From the NCBI RefSeq assembly GCF_000002425.4, contig NC_037254.1, positions 15,412,712 to 15,476,711 of the forward strand: a stretch of DNA of 64,000 nt, given 5' to 3'. This DNA comes from Physcomitrium patens (lineage: Eukaryota; Streptophyta; Bryopsida; Funariales; Funariaceae). Position numbers and translations under genes: made by a program. Below are positions 62,106 to 64,000 of the stretch, piece by piece. The first letter of the stretch is position 1, and each line of letters opens with the position of its first letter. Below the pieces are notes generated by a model. It worked only from the letters and a program-made list of their open reading frames with translations. It was not told the DNA's origin and made no database searches.

Positions 62106-64000
62106 CATTCACCTCAAATATCAGAGCTAGTTTCTTCTTTGTTAGAGTGTGGATTACCCCTCTGCTTGGAAGTGTACTAGCACTTTAGAGGTTGCGGATT
62201 ATCCTCCTCTAAACTGATACTTCTTTTGTTACAATATTAGAGTCTTATTCTTCTTGGAGACAGTGGATTACCCCTTTTCTTGAAGCTCTTAAGGCATTTT
62301 AGAGGTTGCGCAATACCCTCCTCCAAACCAATATTATCTTCTTGTAGAGTCATTTCTGTCCTTCTCTTAGAATGGTCGGGGGCCAGGACATTAGTATGAC
62401 CGAAAGTTCAGAGTCCAAGTTAGATGCTATCATGAATGCCCTCGCTACGTTATCGCAAAGAACTGCAGAGATTGAAGGAGTCGTGGCAAGGCTTCATAAT
62501 GATGGAGCATCTACGATGGCACAATCTAGGTTGCACCAGCCTCAAACTTCTACACTTGGAGAAGCAACTTTTCCTCAGGTTCGACAAGCATCATTGGTTC
62601 TACAACATAAGGAACCCCGAGTTAGCCTTCTGGACAAGTTCGATGGTACACGTTCCAAGTTTTGAGGATTCGTCAACCAAATCAGGTTGATAACAGTTTT
62701 ACAGCCCGAACGCTATCCAATGGAGGAGTCACGTGTTGGGCTTGTTGGAACCTTACTTACAGGACAAGCTCTATCATGGTTTGCTCCTTTGTTTGAGAAA
62801 CGATCATCCATACTAAACAACTTTGAAACCTTTTTGGAGGCATTTGCGGAAGCATTTGGTGAACACGACAAGGTTCGATGGGCTACAACAAAGATCCGGT
62901 CACTACGACAAGGGATGCGTTCTACATCAATCTATGCATCGAACTTCAGGCAATTAGTATGCGACATCAATTGTGATGAAGAAGCATTGATGAGTCAATT
63001 CTATTGAGGTTTAAGGGACGATGTGAAGGATTTGCTGTTAATTCTTCCTGATCCGCAAACGCTCAACGAAGCTATTAGCCAAGCTGTGAAGTGCGATAAT
63101 CACCTATTCCAACGTCGTCAAGACCAATGTTCAAGACAACATACGGTTCGCCACACCCCAACTATGTCAGCAAGTACCGTGAATTCACATTCAGAGGTAG
63201 AAGACATGCAAATTGATGTGGTACGTGTCAAATTTCTTACTCTAGAAGAAAAAAAGTGGCGTATGGAGGAAGGTCTATGCTTGTATTGCGGTGAAGAAGG
63301 CCACAAAGTTGGAAACTGCTCCAAGAAGCAAAATCGATGTATTATCAAGACTAGGGGTGCGTTTATTCAGGAAAACGAGGATGTCCAGCCACAATAGGAA
63401 CCGTGCGGCTGGACAGTGAAATATCGCAATAACAAACAGGTTCCTTTCTTTTCGCTCAACTTGCCCTTTGTTTTACAATCCCTTTGCTTATTGGCCCTCA
63501 GAAATTGAGAACCTTAGCATTATTAGATTCAGGAGCATCTGCTTGTTTCTTAGATGAAGAATTTGCAAAGCGTCATAAGATCCCTTTAGTACAAAAATCC
63601 AAACCTGTTCACGTTGAGGTCATAGATGGACGACCTTTATTGTCTGGTAGTGTTACCCATGAATCAGAACCTATAGAAGTGACGTTTAAGGACCATAGTA
63701 GTTATATTATTTTCAATATTATTAGAACCCCATCAAATCCTATTATTCTTGGTCTTTCCTCGTTGGAAAAGTATAACCCATCCATAGATTGGAAGTTGCG
63801 GAAGATGACCTTTTTCACAAAACCACCCATGAGCAAGCCTAGTAAAAAACCCCGAATAGAGAAATCCTTATTTATTGGAGGAAGAGCGTTTATAAGATTG
63901 TCCAAGGGAGGCACACCGTTTCTCATTTATGCGGCTCCAACTACCGGGGAAAAGATCTCAACAACAAGTATACTGGAGCAATATAAGGATTTTAAAGACG

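Larger units (their letters stand above)
61671..64000 (+). mobile_element. E6: fungal-type chromovirus (E1 family), 5' part, runs off the window
   Basis: The LTR (61671-62091) is followed by the primer site, gag (about 62.37-63.4 kb), a CCHC knuckle (CLYCGEEGHKVGNC, about 63.28), protease (LLDSGASAC-like region, about 63.52) and the start of the reverse-transcriptase part at the window edge. Gag and protease closely follow E1. It sits in the reverse-transcriptase region of E5. It shows a few breaks in the visible part. Its 3' LTR and target duplication are outside the window. Confidence 0.9.

Overview
The window is nuclear DNA of a land plant. Spliced genes with GT-AG introns encode a CPYC glutaredoxin, an ASCC2/CUE-domain protein, a plastid-type NFU protein and COG6. 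They are separated by AT-rich DNA packed with nested LTR retrotransposons. Most of these elements are Ty3/gypsy chromoviruses whose reverse transcriptase reads like the fungal-type (Tcn1/Tf1-like) branch, which among plants is known from mosses and lycophytes. A moss or another non-seed plant is therefore my best guess, but the sequence does not prove it.

Layout. 1-2176: no recognisable gene. 2177-3731 (+): a four-exon glutaredoxin gene with an in-frame TGA. 4716-9794 (-): a ten-exon ASCC2-like gene (1034 aa) convergent with it. 10.7-46.3 kb: a nest of LTR elements. E0 (-, 10701-31855) carries E1 (+, 18815-24974, young, 5-bp target duplication), E4 (+, 25329-30843, a different, plant-type chromovirus) and two unclassified insertions. 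E2 (-, 32783-45091, 5-bp target duplication) carries E3 (+, 35959-42351, 5-bp target duplication). E2 itself sits beside a foldback and a decayed Ty1/copia remnant. 47301-49503 (-): NFU. 51179-54427 (-): COG6. 54.8-58.5 kb: AT-rich DNA without genes. 58544 to the window end: E5 (+), interrupted by E6 (+), which runs off the edge.

Host genes. All three intact gene models join in phase across every intron. They serve unrelated housekeeping roles: a ubiquitin-binding ribosome-rescue/repair cofactor, plastid Fe-S cluster delivery, and Golgi vesicle tethering. Nothing suggests a functional cluster.

Most interesting signal. In every fungal-type element whose start can be read, the bases 1-3 nt after the 5' LTR are complementary to a segment inside the same LTR that begins 31 nt after the start of the TATA box. 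This is the arrangement expected for Tf1-type self-priming of reverse transcription. The two families use different sequences yet keep the pairing. The plant-type element E4 in the same window instead has a tRNA-iMet-like primer site directly after its LTR. The E1/E6 LTRs also carry dense, partly perfect heat-shock-element arrays. E1 and E3 share an extra reading region between integrase and 3' LTR whose product I do not recognise.
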